A stretch of 64,000 nucleotides of DNA from NCBI RefSeq assembly GCF_024464595.1, contig NZ_JANHAW010000001.1, forward strand, positions 947,083 to 1,011,082. Reading direction: 5' to 3'. Shown here one piece after another: positions 42,555 through 51,033 of the stretch (position 1 is the stretch's first letter; the number at the start of each line of letters is the position of its first letter). Position numbers and translations under genes: made by a program. The stretch comes from Halobellus litoreus (GTDB lineage: Archaea > Halobacteriota > Halobacteria > Halobacteriales > Haloferacaceae). The notes under the pieces are model-generated. The model had not been told where the DNA came from. It saw only the letters and a program-made list of their open reading frames with translations, and did no database searches.

Positions 42555-42684
42555 CGATTTCACGCGTCGCGGAGTCTCGTCTCCGGGACTTACTCGTGAA
42601 ATCGGTGTGCGACGAACGCGGGATTTGAACCAGCGAGTGGAGCGAAAGCGGAACGAGTGAGGTTCAAATCCCGCCTCGGGCGCT
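42555..42684. repeat. tRNA-Asp 3'-end debris with inverted copies
   Basis: After copy 2 follow: an inverted repeat CGATTTCACG (42555-42564) / CGTGAAATCG (42595-42604); an inverted 14-base piece GCGGGATTTGAACC (42618-42631); and a direct piece with the T-arm and acceptor end (42661-42684, GGTTCAAATCCCGCCTCGGG...). The two pieces form a perfect 14-base inverted pair. This looks like leftover attachment sites or a failed third tRNA copy. Confidence 0.75.
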
Positions 42685-42735
42685 TTGATTTTCGACCATC
42701 AGCGAGGTGTCTCGTCGCCGTCGTTCTTGCGTGTC

Positions 42736-43113
42736 TCAGAGGATTCCGACCGTCGCCCACCCTACCCCGACGCCTAGGAGCGCGGACACCAGCGTGCCAG
42801 CGGCGTCGACGACGGCGAGTCGGGAGTCGCCCGCATCGATCGCACGGACGACGTTGACGGCGAACGACGAGAACGTCGTGAACGCGCCGCAGAATCCCGT
42901 CCCGGCGACCGCGAGCGTCGCGTCCGCGGGCGACGACGCCACGAGCGCACCGAGGGCGAAGCTACCGAGGACGTTGACGGCGAACGTGCTCCGTCGACCG
43001 CCGCCGAGCGTCACGTCGACCGCGTAGCGAGCGAGCGCGCCGAGCGCGCCGCCGAGACCGACGAGCAGGGCCGTGGGAGGCGCAGTGAGAAGCTCAAGGG
43101 TGCCAGCCGTCAT
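42736..43113 (-). CDS. crcB: Fluoride channel CrcB (Fluc), first subunit
   Basis: A 125-residue protein with four helices and family motifs GLGGALGALARYAVD, FAVNVLGSFALGALV and GTGFCGAFTTFSSFA, the last being the pore-lining FSTF-type signature. It expels fluoride. Its ATG overlaps the stop of the second crcB gene (ATGA), as in two-gene Fluc systems where different subunits form a heterodimer. It lacks any visible fluoride riboswitch. Confidence 0.93.
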   Translation of the reverse strand: MTAGTLELLTAPPTALLVGLGGALGALARYAVDVTLGGGRRSTFAVNVLGSFALGALVASSPADATLAVAGTGFCGAFTTFSSFAVNVVRAIDAGDSRLAVVDAAGTLVSALLGVGVGWATVGIL

Positions 43114-43451
43114 ACCCACCGCCTCCCGGCCACCAGTCCGAGGACAGCCGCGGCGAACCCGAGTGCGTACGTCGCGGCCACGTTGACGGCGCCGAGCGCC
43201 GGTCCGAGCGACGCCGTCTCGACGGCGAACGTGCTGTAGGTCGTGAAGGACGAGAGGAGCCCGGTCATCAGGAAGAACCGGAGCCGCGTCGACCGAACGA
43301 CGCCGACCGCGAGCGCCAGCGCGAAACTCCCGACCACGTTAGCGAGAAGCGTCCCGCCGGGACCGGCGACGACGGTCCCGAGCAGATGCCGCGCGGTGGC
43401 ACCGAGAAATCCCCCGAGCGCGACGAGCACGGGGACGAGTCGATCAGCCAT
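43110..43451 (-). CDS. crcB: Fluoride channel CrcB (Fluc), second subunit
   Basis: A 113-residue paralogue of the downstream subunit with VALGGFLGATARHLLG, LANVVGSFALALAVG and TGLLSSFTTYSTFAVE. The GTG at 43460 is an alternative start that adds three residues. The pair of short Fluc genes in tandem suggests an antiparallel heterodimer. No specific regulatory site is seen upstream. Confidence 0.93.
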   Translation of the reverse strand: MADRLVPVLVALGGFLGATARHLLGTVVAGPGGTLLANVVGSFALALAVGVVRSTRLRFFLMTGLLSSFTTYSTFAVETASLGPALGAVNVAATYALGFAAAVLGLVAGRRWV

Positions 43452-43472
43452 CGACGACACTCCCGCGGGCGG

Positions 43473-44594
43473 TCACTCATCAGTTTCGATGGCGCGCGCC
43501 GCGGCCGACGCTCGGGAACTGGCTCCGCCGTGCGGCGTGTCTCGGGCCCGAACGGCGACCGTCCGGGTCGCCTCGGCGGTGTCGTCGACGACGAGCGCTT
43601 CGCCGGGGGCCGTCGGCATCGCGTCCGCGATGTCGTCGTCGACGTAGGCCGGGTCGGCGGCGGCGAGCGCGCGGACGTCGGAGCCGGCGGTCAGCCGATG
43701 GACGACGCGGAGGTCCGACTGGGAGACGGCGACCGCGGGGAGGGCGCTCGGGCGCTGCGTGGCGGTGACGAGCGAGACGCCGGGAGCGCGCCCACGGGTG
43801 AGAATCGCCCGGAGCGGTCCGCTGGCGACGCCCTCGAAGAAGACGTGCGCCTCGTCGAGAAAGAGCCAGGGCAGGCGTTCGATTGGCGCGTCGCCGCCGG
43901 TGGCCGAGCGACCGAGGCGGCCGTCGTACAGCGCGGCCGCGACGCCCGCGGCGACGGCGTTCGACGGCGCGTCGTCGAGGCGGGAACAGTCGAGGACGGT
44001 CGCCGCGTCGTCGGCGAGCGCCCGCGCGTCGAGGCCCGCGGGGTCGAAGACCCCCCAGGAAGCGGCGCGTCGGAGACGGTTGGCCGCCGCCCGCCGGACG
44101 TCGTCGCCGGCGTCGGCGTCGGCGACGACCTCGCGCATCCCGTCGAGCGTTGCCGCCGCACCCGCGGCGTGCCAGACGAGCGCGCCGGCGGGCCCGTCCG
44201 GATCGGTACCGACGAGCGCGGGCCACTCCGCCGGCGAGACGGCGTCGGCGCGGATTGTCGGCTCCTCGATCACCCGCGCCGGAACCGGGTCGCCCGTCGC
44301 CTCCGCGGCGAGCCCGCGGAAGACGCCCATCGGATCGACGACGACGGGGGCGACGCCGGGCGTCCGCGCGGCCGCCTCGATCAGGACGCCGAGGGTATAG
44401 GACTTCCCGTATCCGCGCTTTCCGACCACGAGCGCGGCGTGCGGGCGGTCGAAATCGACCGCGACGGGCGCGCCGCGACTCCCGTCGCGGGCGCGGTGGT
44501 GGCCGAACGTGCCGGCGAACGACGCCGCGTCTGCAGTCGAGTCAGCGTCGGTAGGTCCGTCGTCGGCAGACCGACCGAGGACTTCGGTGTGCAT
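43473..44594 (-). CDS. HerA/DUF87-like ATPase
   Basis: A 373-residue P-loop ATPase. Walker A VGKRGYGKSYTLGVLIEA (about 57-74), a VVVDPMGVFRGL motif, Walker B LPWLFLDEAHVFFEG and ATQRPSALPAVAVSQSD with a later Arg-finger-like RGRAPG. It resembles HerA-type translocases but lacks the N-terminal HAS barrel, and no NurA nuclease gene is adjacent. It may be a stand-alone DNA-handling or cell-envelope ATPase. It is divergent from the small membrane protein at 44670; a shared function is possible. Confidence 0.8.
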   Translation of the reverse strand: MHTEVLGRSADDGPTDADSTADAASFAGTFGHHRARDGSRGAPVAVDFDRPHAALVVGKRGYGKSYTLGVLIEAAARTPGVAPVVVDPMGVFRGLAAEATGDPVPARVIEEPTIRADAVSPAEWPALVGTDPDGPAGALVWHAAGAAATLDGMREVVADADAGDDVRRAAANRLRRAASWGVFDPAGLDARALADDAATVLDCSRLDDAPSNAVAAGVAAALYDGRLGRSATGGDAPIERLPWLFLDEAHVFFEGVASGPLRAILTRGRAPGVSLVTATQRPSALPAVAVSQSDLRVVHRLTAGSDVRALAAADPAYVDDDIADAMPTAPGEALVVDDTAEATRTVAVRARDTPHGGASSRASAAARAIETDE

Positions 44595-44638
44595 CGGCGG
44601 GAGTGGTCCCGTCCACCGACTTGAACCCCCGTGCGAGC

Positions 44639-44648
44639 GTTTATATAC
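44639..44648 (+). promoter_or_regulatory. TATA box of the membrane protein gene at 44670
   Basis: GTTTATATAC lies 22-31 bases before the ATG at 44670, giving a leaderless or near-leaderless transcript. It sits in the 75-base divergent gap shared with the HerA-like gene. Confidence 0.65.
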
Positions 44649-44669
44649 GGAGACGGGACCACGGGCGGT

Positions 44670-45122
44670 ATGTTCGACGAACTCCGACGGTTCGCCGGGG
44701 ACGACCGCGCTATCGAAGGACTGCCGATCAGACTAGTGATCGCTCTCGTCGTGGGCGTCGCCACGATGAGCGTGATGCTGAATATGCTGTCTGGAGTGCA
44801 GGGGCTCGCCGTCTCCGAACTCGACGTCCGACCGACGCCGGACGTCGTCGAGCCCGGCGAGCAGGAACTCGAACTCGTCGTGGTCGACGACGACGGCGAC
44901 GGCGTCGAGGGCGCGACGGTGATCGTCAAGGACGGCAGCGCCGAGATGGAGGGCGTGGTGACGGCAAAATCGGACGCGAGCGGCGTCGCGAGCGTCACCG
45001 TCGAGACCGACACGCGGGCGAACCAGGAGACCGGAACGCTCGTCGTCGACGTGAAACCGCCGTCGGGGAGTCAGTACGTCGACCGCCGGGAGAACACGGA
45101 GATCCTAGTGGTCGAGGAGTGA
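44670..45122 (+). CDS. Single-span membrane protein with extracellular Ig-like domain
   Basis: A 150-residue protein: cytoplasmic MFDELRRFAGDDRAIEGLP, one helix (about 20-45, IRLVIALVVGVATMSVMLNM), then a beta-sandwich of the carboxypeptidase-regulatory type. That part includes PTPDVVEPGEQELELVVVDD, GVEGATVIVKDGS and GVASVTVETD. The N-terminal helix is pilin-like, and I associate the protein with haloarchaeal DUF7382 from memory. The ATG at 44670 is fixed by the TATA box. Possibly a surface appendage or sensor part; the role is unknown. Confidence 0.65.
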   Translation: MFDELRRFAGDDRAIEGLPIRLVIALVVGVATMSVMLNMLSGVQGLAVSELDVRPTPDVVEPGEQELELVVVDDDGDGVEGATVIVKDGSAEMEGVVTAKSDASGVASVTVETDTRANQETGTLVVDVKPPSGSQYVDRRENTEILVVEE

Positions 45123-45167
45123 TCGGGCCGAGGGATCTCTCGCAGACGCGATCCCCCCGGCCCGCGT

Positions 45168-46445
45168 TCAGCGTTCGGGGTGGATCGGCGCGTCGAAGCC
45201 GCCGCGGATCAGCGGCTTCGCGATGTGTCGGCGGGCGCACGGCGGCACCTCGTACCAGCCGCGTTCGAGGTCGCGGTCGAGGTCGACGGTGTCGGCCGTG
45301 GGGGCCGCAGTCCCGCAGTCGCGACAGCGATAGCCCTGCCCCCGACCGGCGCTCGCCATCGACCGGCCGCACGCCGGACAGGTAGGATTCGTCTGCTCGG
45401 TCCGTCGGAGCGACCGGACGGCGAACTTCTCCAGTTTGAGCGTGCCGTCCCCGACCTCGCCGCAGACGGTGAGGTCGTCGCCGACGCGGAGCGAGCGGAC
45501 GTGGTCGCGAAAGCGCTTCGTCGGCTCGAAGGCGGCGCAGTCGATCCGAGCGCCGCCGCCGTCCGGCCCGCGTAGCTCGAAGAAGACGTGGCCGCCGCGG
45601 CGCGTCTCCGGGTCGCTCGCGACGGTGCCGTCCACGCGGTAGGCGCGGCCGTCGCGCAGATCGCCCACCCCGCCGTCGCGCAGGTGACCGTCCGTCCCCT
45701 GATTCGTCAGGAACGTCGCCGACCGCTCGACGGGTTCGCTCTCGATCCGACCGGCCAGGTCCGCGACGACGCCGGCGTCGTCGCCGCGGATCCCGTAGAG
45801 GATGGGTCCCGGCGCGTTGGGGACGCAGACGGCCTGCTCCTCGACGCGGTCGACGGTGTCCCACGCGTCGGGATAGGCGCGCTCTGCGGCCTCGAAGACG
45901 GACGCCGCCTCGACGTTTCGAGCCGTGCCACAGCGATCGAACTCGCGATAGGCGATGTGCTCGTACGTCCACTCGTCGAGGGCGGCATACGCGCCGACGG
46001 CGGCGAGCGCGCCGATTCGGCCCCGGCCGCCGGCCCACCCGCGGTGGCGGTAGCCAGACTCGTCGAGGAGTTCGAGCGCCTCGGTCGGCTCGAGGAGGTC
46101 CCGGATCGCGCGGCGGGTGAACGCGGCGACGGCGTCGGGCACGGCCCCGGGATCGTCGTCGGCGACGACGACCCCGGGACTCGTGCGCGGGTCGTCGACC
46201 TCGGCGAGCGGTTCCAGTTCGGCGACGGCGAGGTCCAGCGCCCGCTCCGGATCGACGTCGGTGTGGACCGCGAGCGCGGCGTTGCCGCGGGTCTTGTGTT
46301 CGACCGCGGGATTGAGCCGGATCAACAGCGTGCGGTCGACCGTGCCGCCATCGGCCGCGACGGCCTCGGCGAGTCGCGTCGCGAGGTACGTCGTGCACAT
46401 CCCCCGTTCGCGGGAGTCGGTGTCGTCGAGGCCGATGATCGTCAT
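45168..46445 (-). CDS. tiaS: tRNA(Ile2) 2-agmatinylcytidine synthetase TiaS
   Basis: Attaches agmatine to C34 of the AUA-decoding tRNA-Ile. The 425-residue protein begins MTIIGLDDTDSRERGMCTTY (the DDTDS kinase-like motif), followed by LIRLNPAVEHKTRGNAA, YREFDRCGTAR and an OB fold. A C-terminal zinc ribbon reads CPACGRSMASAGRGQGYRCRDC, typical of TiaS. The start at 46445 is the ATG before MTIIGLDD; the frame upstream overlaps the promoter region. It is divergent from the regulator at 46574, with the palindrome at 46542 near that gene. Confidence 0.95.
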   Translation of the reverse strand: MTIIGLDDTDSRERGMCTTYLATRLAEAVAADGGTVDRTLLIRLNPAVEHKTRGNAALAVHTDVDPERALDLAVAELEPLAEVDDPRTSPGVVVADDDPGAVPDAVAAFTRRAIRDLLEPTEALELLDESGYRHRGWAGGRGRIGALAAVGAYAALDEWTYEHIAYREFDRCGTARNVEAASVFEAAERAYPDAWDTVDRVEEQAVCVPNAPGPILYGIRGDDAGVVADLAGRIESEPVERSATFLTNQGTDGHLRDGGVGDLRDGRAYRVDGTVASDPETRRGGHVFFELRGPDGGGARIDCAAFEPTKRFRDHVRSLRVGDDLTVCGEVGDGTLKLEKFAVRSLRRTEQTNPTCPACGRSMASAGRGQGYRCRDCGTAAPTADTVDLDRDLERGWYEVPPCARRHIAKPLIRGGFDAPIHPER

Positions 46446-46541
46446 CGGCGAGTCGTAGTCGGCGCGGCGGCTAACGACTTTCGGGACGGATCGAGCGAAT
46501 CGCCCGACTGAGCGGTGCCACTGGCGAACGGACGGCACAAC

Positions 46542-46569
46542 GTATATATGCGCTGAATCGCTTATATAC
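46542..46569. promoter_or_regulatory. 28-base palindrome over the promoter of the HTH gene
   Basis: Arms GTATATATGCG (46542-46552) and CGCTTATATAC (46559-46569) match in 10 of 11 positions, with a 6-base spacer. The left arm contains a TATA box 25-32 bases before the ATG at 46574, so a protein bound to the palindrome would block it. Likely an autoregulatory operator. Confidence 0.65.
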
Positions 46570-46573
46570 CCCT

Positions 46574-47551
46574 ATGTCTCGGTCCGCGCTAGTCGGAAAC
46601 GTCACGGCGATGCTGGAGGACGCCGGGTTCCTCGTCAGCGAGCGCTGTGCGATCCGACCGAAGAGCTTCGACGTCGCCGCGAGGCGGGGCGAGGACCTGG
46701 TGCTCCTGAAGATACTCGGTAACATCGACGCCTTCGACGGGACGACCGGCGAGGAGATGCGACGGCTGGGCACCTACCTCGACGCGACGCCGATGGTCGT
46801 CGGACTGCGGACCCGCGACGAGGACCTGAAGCCGGGCGTCGTGTACTTCAGACACGGCGTTCCGGTGTTCAACCCCGACACGGCGATGGAGTTGTTCGTC
46901 GAGGGCGTACCGCCGCTCATTTACGCCGCCCCGGGCGGCCTGTACGTCAACATCGACGGCGACCTCCTGGCGGACGAGCGACGCGAACGCGGGTGGAGTC
47001 TCGGTCAGTTGGCGACGGAACTCGGCGTCTCGCGGCGGACGGTCTCGAAGTACGAGGACGGGATGAACGCCAGCATCGAGGTGGCGATCCAACTCGAAGA
47101 GATGTTCGACCAGCCGTTCTCGAGTCCGGTCGAGGTGATGGACGGGGCCGAGGAGGTCCGCGACGCGGAGCCGACGCCAGACGATCCCGACCCCGAATCC
47201 GACGACGAACACGTCGTCCACGTCCTGACGCGGGCGGGGTTCACCGTCCACCCGACCGCGCGCGCGCCGTTCAAGGCGGTCAGCGAGGACGACGAGCGCC
47301 GGCGGGACTTCATGCCGATGCTCACCGGACACTCCGCGTTTACGCGCAGCGCCGAAAAGCGCGCGCGGATTATGTCCTCACTCGGGGAGGTCACCCAGAC
47401 TCGGTCGGTCTACTTCACCGAGAACCAATCGAAGCGCGAGTCCGTCGAGGGGACCGCACTCGTCAGTTGCGAGGAACTCGCCGACATCGACGACCCCGAC
47501 GACATCCGCGACCTGATCCGCGACCGGTCGCAGGAACCGACCGAGGCGTAA
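46574..47551 (+). CDS. HTH-type transcriptional regulator (archaeal conserved family)
   Basis: A 325-residue protein. The N-terminal half resembles a restriction-nuclease-like fold ([40 protein letters not shown]), and residues about 125-190 contain a Cro/C1-type helix-turn-helix ([20 protein letters not shown], then [12 protein letters not shown]). The C-terminal half repeats the nuclease-like pattern ([35 protein letters not shown]). It belongs to the widespread archaeal 'putative HTH-type transcriptional regulatory protein' family. A palindrome in its own promoter suggests autoregulation. Confidence 0.85.
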   Translation: MSRSALVGNVTAMLEDAGFLVSERCAIRPKSFDVAARRGEDLVLLKILGNIDAFDGTTGEEMRRLGTYLDATPMVVGLRTRDEDLKPGVVYFRHGVPVFNPDTAMELFVEGVPPLIYAAPGGLYVNIDGDLLADERRERGWSLGQLATELGVSRRTVSKYEDGMNASIEVAIQLEEMFDQPFSSPVEVMDGAEEVRDAEPTPDDPDPESDDEHVVHVLTRAGFTVHPTARAPFKAVSEDDERRRDFMPMLTGHSAFTRSAEKRARIMSSLGEVTQTRSVYFTENQSKRESVEGTALVSCEELADIDDPDDIRDLIRDRSQEPTEA

Positions 47552-47653
47552 GCGGGTCGCATCGCGAAATCTCTCGTTCTACTGGCCGCGAAACGCGTAG
47601 TCCGGAAACCGTAACGCCGCCGTCCACACAGCGCCGGGCTCTCGTCGGGAGCT

Positions 47654-47911
47654 TCAGCTCGCTCCGTCGCCGTACGTCTCTTCGAGATAGTCGACGATGT
47701 CGTCGCTCTCGGCCATCCCTTCGATCCCGTTGGCCTCGTCGACGAGAACCGGAACGCCGGTCTGGCCGCTGATCTCTTCGACCGTCGTGCGTTCGCCGTG
47801 GGCCGAGGGAACCATCACCGACTCGTATTCGAGCCCGAGTTCGCGGAGTTTGTCCGTCACTTTCGCGCAGTACGGGCAGCCCTCGAGTTCGTACAGAACC
47901 AGATCTGACAT
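47654..47911 (-). CDS. Glutaredoxin
   Basis: An 85-residue thioredoxin-fold protein with the active site CPYC near the N-terminus (YELEGCPYCAKVTDKLRELG). It also has TGVPVLVDEANGIEGMAESD, containing the cis-proline and the glutathione-binding-type turn. Haloarchaea use gamma-glutamylcysteine rather than glutathione, so that is the probable thiol partner (family knowledge). The start at 47911 is the ATG immediately before SDLVLYELEG. No operon partner; the gene lies opposite the regulator at 46574. Confidence 0.93.
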   Translation of the reverse strand: MSDLVLYELEGCPYCAKVTDKLRELGLEYESVMVPSAHGERTTVEEISGQTGVPVLVDEANGIEGMAESDDIVDYLEETYGDGAS

Positions 47912-47989
47912 CGCGTCCGAGTAGCGGTGGCGTCCTAAAGAGTCACGCGGTCGAGTGCGCGGGAAACGCACGATGGGGGCGGGACCGAC

Positions 47990-49405
47990 TCATCGATCGG
48001 CGCGTCGGCGCACAGCCGCGACGAGTCGGCGACCGCCCGCGAGGATCGTTCGTCGGCCGGCGATCAGTTCGCCGCTCGCCCACACGGCGCCGACGAGGAC
48101 CGCTCCGATCGCCCACGCGAAGTCCCACCCGGACATCCAGACGGGGCGGAGCCACGGCGTCACGTGCGCCCAGCGGGTGGCGAACTCGTTCATCGGCCCC
48201 TCGATCGGCGTGTCGGCGAACGTGGCCCGGATTCGGCCGTCGAAGCCGACGCTCTCGTTGCCGCCCGCGGTGAGGTTCGCGCTTCCGGTGATCGGGTACC
48301 TCCCGGAGGCGTTCATATCGCGGATCGTCGGCCCCGACGACTCGGGGCCGGTTCCCATCCGTTCGGCGTCGTAGGGGCCCCACGTCGCGTAGTACTCCCA
48401 GACGACCTCGCCGGTGGGGGTGATCTCCATCACTCGGTGGTTGAGCGTGTCGGTGACGAGCGTGTTGCCGTTGGGGAGCCGATCGGCGTCCCGCGGCCAC
48501 GTGAGCGTGTTCGAGCCGACCTCCCAGGTCCGGACCCATTCGCCGTCCTCCTTCGCGTACTCGACGACCCGGTTGTTCTCGCTGTCGGCGACGAGGATCG
48601 TCGGGTTCCCCTCCTCGCTCACCAGCCAGTCGGGGTTGTGCTGTTCGCGCATCACGGAGTAGTCGTCGTCGCTGCCGAGACGCTCGACGATCTCTTTGGT
48701 CTCCATATCGACGACGATGGCCTGATCGAAGTTGCGCGGCGAGAGCAGCAGGCGGTCCTCGCCGATCTGATCGACGTCGTTGACGTGCGTCCAGTCGCTG
48801 CTGTAGCCGCCGTCGGTGCTCTCGGGGTAGTGGTTCCGGAAGTACCACTCCCAGGTGAACTCCTCGGAGGAGCGGTTGTAGACGACGACTCGGTCGTCGC
48901 TTCTGCCCGCGGACTCGTTCCACTGCCGCATATTCGCGATGGCGATGCGGTCGTCGCCGAGATACGCGACGTCGTGGGTGTCGGTCATATTGAACCGCTG
49001 CTGCCAGACGCGCTCTTGGGTGTCGGGATCCAACTCGAACAGGACTGTGTCGCCCGCGCGGGGCGAAGAGACGAGCAGGTTCCCGTTCGGCATCGGGTCG
49101 ACGTCGAAGAACCAGGCGTTGCCGCCGACGTTGTCGTCGTGGGTCCACTCCAGGTTCCCTCGCTCGTCGACGGAGACCAGCCGTGCGGGTTTCTTCGCGT
49201 TCGTGTTACCCCGGAACGTGAACCCCTGGACGCTGATGACGGTCGAGTTGTTCGCGGCGCTCGTGATGGTGCCGCGTTCGAGGCTCGTCTCGTCGGCGGG
49301 ATCGTACGTCAGCGCTGAAACGGCCGACGGCGCGAGGAGAGAGACCACGACCAGGAGGGCGACGAGCCGAACGGCGTTCGCTCGGGAAGGCGCGGGCAGG
49401 TTCAC
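47990..49405 (-). CDS. Arylsulfotransferase-like beta-propeller membrane protein
   Basis: A 471-residue protein. A signal or anchor helix (about 10-35, NAVRLVALLVVVSLLAPSA) is followed by a six-bladed propeller of the arylsulfotransferase (ASST) family. The propeller has repeats such as SVDERGNLEWTHDD, MPNGNLLVSSPRAGD, HDVAYLGDDRIAIAN and LPNGNTLVTDTLNHRVMEIT, and HNPDW and EVVWEYY are family-like. A second helix near the C-terminus (about 420-445) and a basic tail follow. Activity is unproven; a role in surface glycan sulfation is only possible. The GTG at 49405 places the signal peptide correctly. Confidence 0.8.
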   Translation of the reverse strand: MNLPAPSRANAVRLVALLVVVSLLAPSAVSALTYDPADETSLERGTITSAANNSTVISVQGFTFRGNTNAKKPARLVSVDERGNLEWTHDDNVGGNAWFFDVDPMPNGNLLVSSPRAGDTVLFELDPDTQERVWQQRFNMTDTHDVAYLGDDRIAIANMRQWNESAGRSDDRVVVYNRSSEEFTWEWYFRNHYPESTDGGYSSDWTHVNDVDQIGEDRLLLSPRNFDQAIVVDMETKEIVERLGSDDDYSVMREQHNPDWLVSEEGNPTILVADSENNRVVEYAKEDGEWVRTWEVGSNTLTWPRDADRLPNGNTLVTDTLNHRVMEITPTGEVVWEYYATWGPYDAERMGTGPESSGPTIRDMNASGRYPITGSANLTAGGNESVGFDGRIRATFADTPIEGPMNEFATRWAHVTPWLRPVWMSGWDFAWAIGAVLVGAVWASGELIAGRRTILAGGRRLVAAVRRRADR

Positions 49406-49508
49406 ATATGTCGGTCCGGCGGTATCGAATGAATCTCTTGCGGTCCGGAACCCCGCAGCGCCCACCGCACCGACGCAAACGGCGGCGCGTATCGGGAGCG
49501 GACGGTCC

Positions 49509-50921
49509 TCAGAGCTGCGCGGCGAGCACGCCGCCGGTCCGCACGATGAAGTAGACGACGAACGCGGCCGCGAGCACCCAGTGGCCGATCCGAACGTCCT
49601 CGCGCTCGCCGGCGGCGAGTTTGACGATCGGGTAGGACGCGATGCCGGCGGCGATGCCGTAGGCGATCGAGTACGTGAACGGCATCACGAGAATCGTCAA
49701 TCCCGCGGGGATCACGTTCGTCAGGTCGTCCCAGTCGATGTCGACGACGTTCTGGATCATCACGACGCCGATGACGACGAGTGCGATGTGAGAGGCGTAC
49801 TGCGGAACGGACGTCACGAGTGGGACGATCGCGAGCGAGCCGACGAACAGCGCGGCGACGGTGAACGCCGTGAGCCCGGTTCGGCCGCCCTCTTCGACGC
49901 CCGTCGCGGATTCGATGAACGTCGTCACCGTCGAGGTGCCGAGCATCCCGCCGACGGTCGTTCCGACGGCGTCGGCCATCAGCGGCTTGTCGATGTCGGG
50001 GAGATCGCCGTTCTCGTCGAGGAAGTCGCCCGCCTGCCCGACGCCGACGAGCGTTCCGGCGGTGTCGAAGAAGTCCACGAAGAAGAACGTGAAGACGATG
50101 AGCGCGAAGGAGAACGCCTCGACGTTGCCGAAGCCGGAGACGAACGCGCCCGCCAGCGGCGTGATGTCGTACGTGGCAGACGACGAACTGGCGACCAGTC
50201 CGGCGTCGGACGCGACCGGACCGAGCGCGGTGACGGCCCACCCGAGGGCCGCCGTCGCCACGATGCCGATGATGATCGACCCGGGGACCCCGCGAGCGTA
50301 GAGCGCGAGCGTCAGGAACAGCCCGATCACCGAGACGATCGCCACGGGGTCGGACGCGATCGACCCGAGTCCGATCATCGTTCCGGGGTCCGCGACGACG
50401 ATTCCCATCGCCTGCAGGCCGATCAATGCCAGAAACAGGCCGATACCGGTCCCGACCGCGAACTTCACCGGTTCGGGAAAGAGGTTGATCACGTACTCGC
50501 GCGCGCCGATCGCCGTGAGAATGATGAATATGATTCCCTCGACGACGACGGCGGCGAGCGCGGTCTGCCAGGGAACGCCGAGCACGCCGACGACGGTGAT
50601 CGCGAAGAACGCGTTGAGTCCGAGTCCGGGAGCCTGCGCGAACGGTCGGTTCGCGTAGACGGCCATCACGAACGTCGCGGTCGCCGCCGCGAGGATCGTG
50701 ACGATCGCGAGCATCGACTGGATTTCGCCCGTCGAGAAGCCCTCGATGACGATTCCCTCCACCAGATCCGTGTTCGGGTTGTCGGTCATTATCGCGGGGT
50801 TGACCACGATAATGTACGACATCGTGAGGAACGTGGTCAGTCCGGCGAGGAGTTCTGTCCGAACCGATGATCCGTGTTCTTGCACACCGAAGTAGTCTGA
50901 GACGGATTCAGCGAGTCCCAT
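49509..50921 (-). CDS. NCS2-family purine permease (AzgA/PbuG-like)
   Basis: A 470-residue transporter with about 12-14 helices. N-terminal RTELLAGLTTFLTMSYIIVV, NPAIM, PFAQAPGLGLNAFFAITVV and FFFVDFFDTAGTLVGVGQAG with GTSTVTTFIESATGVEEGGR are diagnostic for the AzgA type taking up adenine, guanine or hypoxanthine. It sits beside the PRTase-like regulator and pyrE, fitting nucleobase salvage. The ATG at 50921 starts MGLAESVSDYFG. Upstream of it is a 22-base inverted repeat (50951-50972). Confidence 0.92.
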   Translation of the reverse strand: MGLAESVSDYFGVQEHGSSVRTELLAGLTTFLTMSYIIVVNPAIMTDNPNTDLVEGIVIEGFSTGEIQSMLAIVTILAAATATFVMAVYANRPFAQAPGLGLNAFFAITVVGVLGVPWQTALAAVVVEGIIFIILTAIGAREYVINLFPEPVKFAVGTGIGLFLALIGLQAMGIVVADPGTMIGLGSIASDPVAIVSVIGLFLTLALYARGVPGSIIIGIVATAALGWAVTALGPVASDAGLVASSSSATYDITPLAGAFVSGFGNVEAFSFALIVFTFFFVDFFDTAGTLVGVGQAGDFLDENGDLPDIDKPLMADAVGTTVGGMLGTSTVTTFIESATGVEEGGRTGLTAFTVAALFVGSLAIVPLVTSVPQYASHIALVVIGVVMIQNVVDIDWDDLTNVIPAGLTILVMPFTYSIAYGIAAGIASYPIVKLAAGEREDVRIGHWVLAAAFVVYFIVRTGGVLAAQL

Positions 50922-50950
50922 AATGCACGTGTGAGCATAACTAGGAACCA

Positions 50951-50972
50951 CTCGATAAGCGTTTTCATCGAG
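50951..50972. promoter_or_regulatory. Inverted repeat upstream of the purine permease
   Basis: CTCGAT (50951-50956) and ATCGAG (50967-50972) form perfect arms around a T-rich centre, 30-51 bases before the permease start. The centre may hold its TATA box (coding-strand CGCTTATC nearby). Candidate site for a purine- or PRPP-sensing regulator such as the neighbouring gene product. Confidence 0.4.
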
Positions 50973-51033
50973 CACCCGCCGTCCCGGCCGAATCGAGCCG
51001 AAAGACGGCGGGCGAGCCACTCGACGTCGAAGC

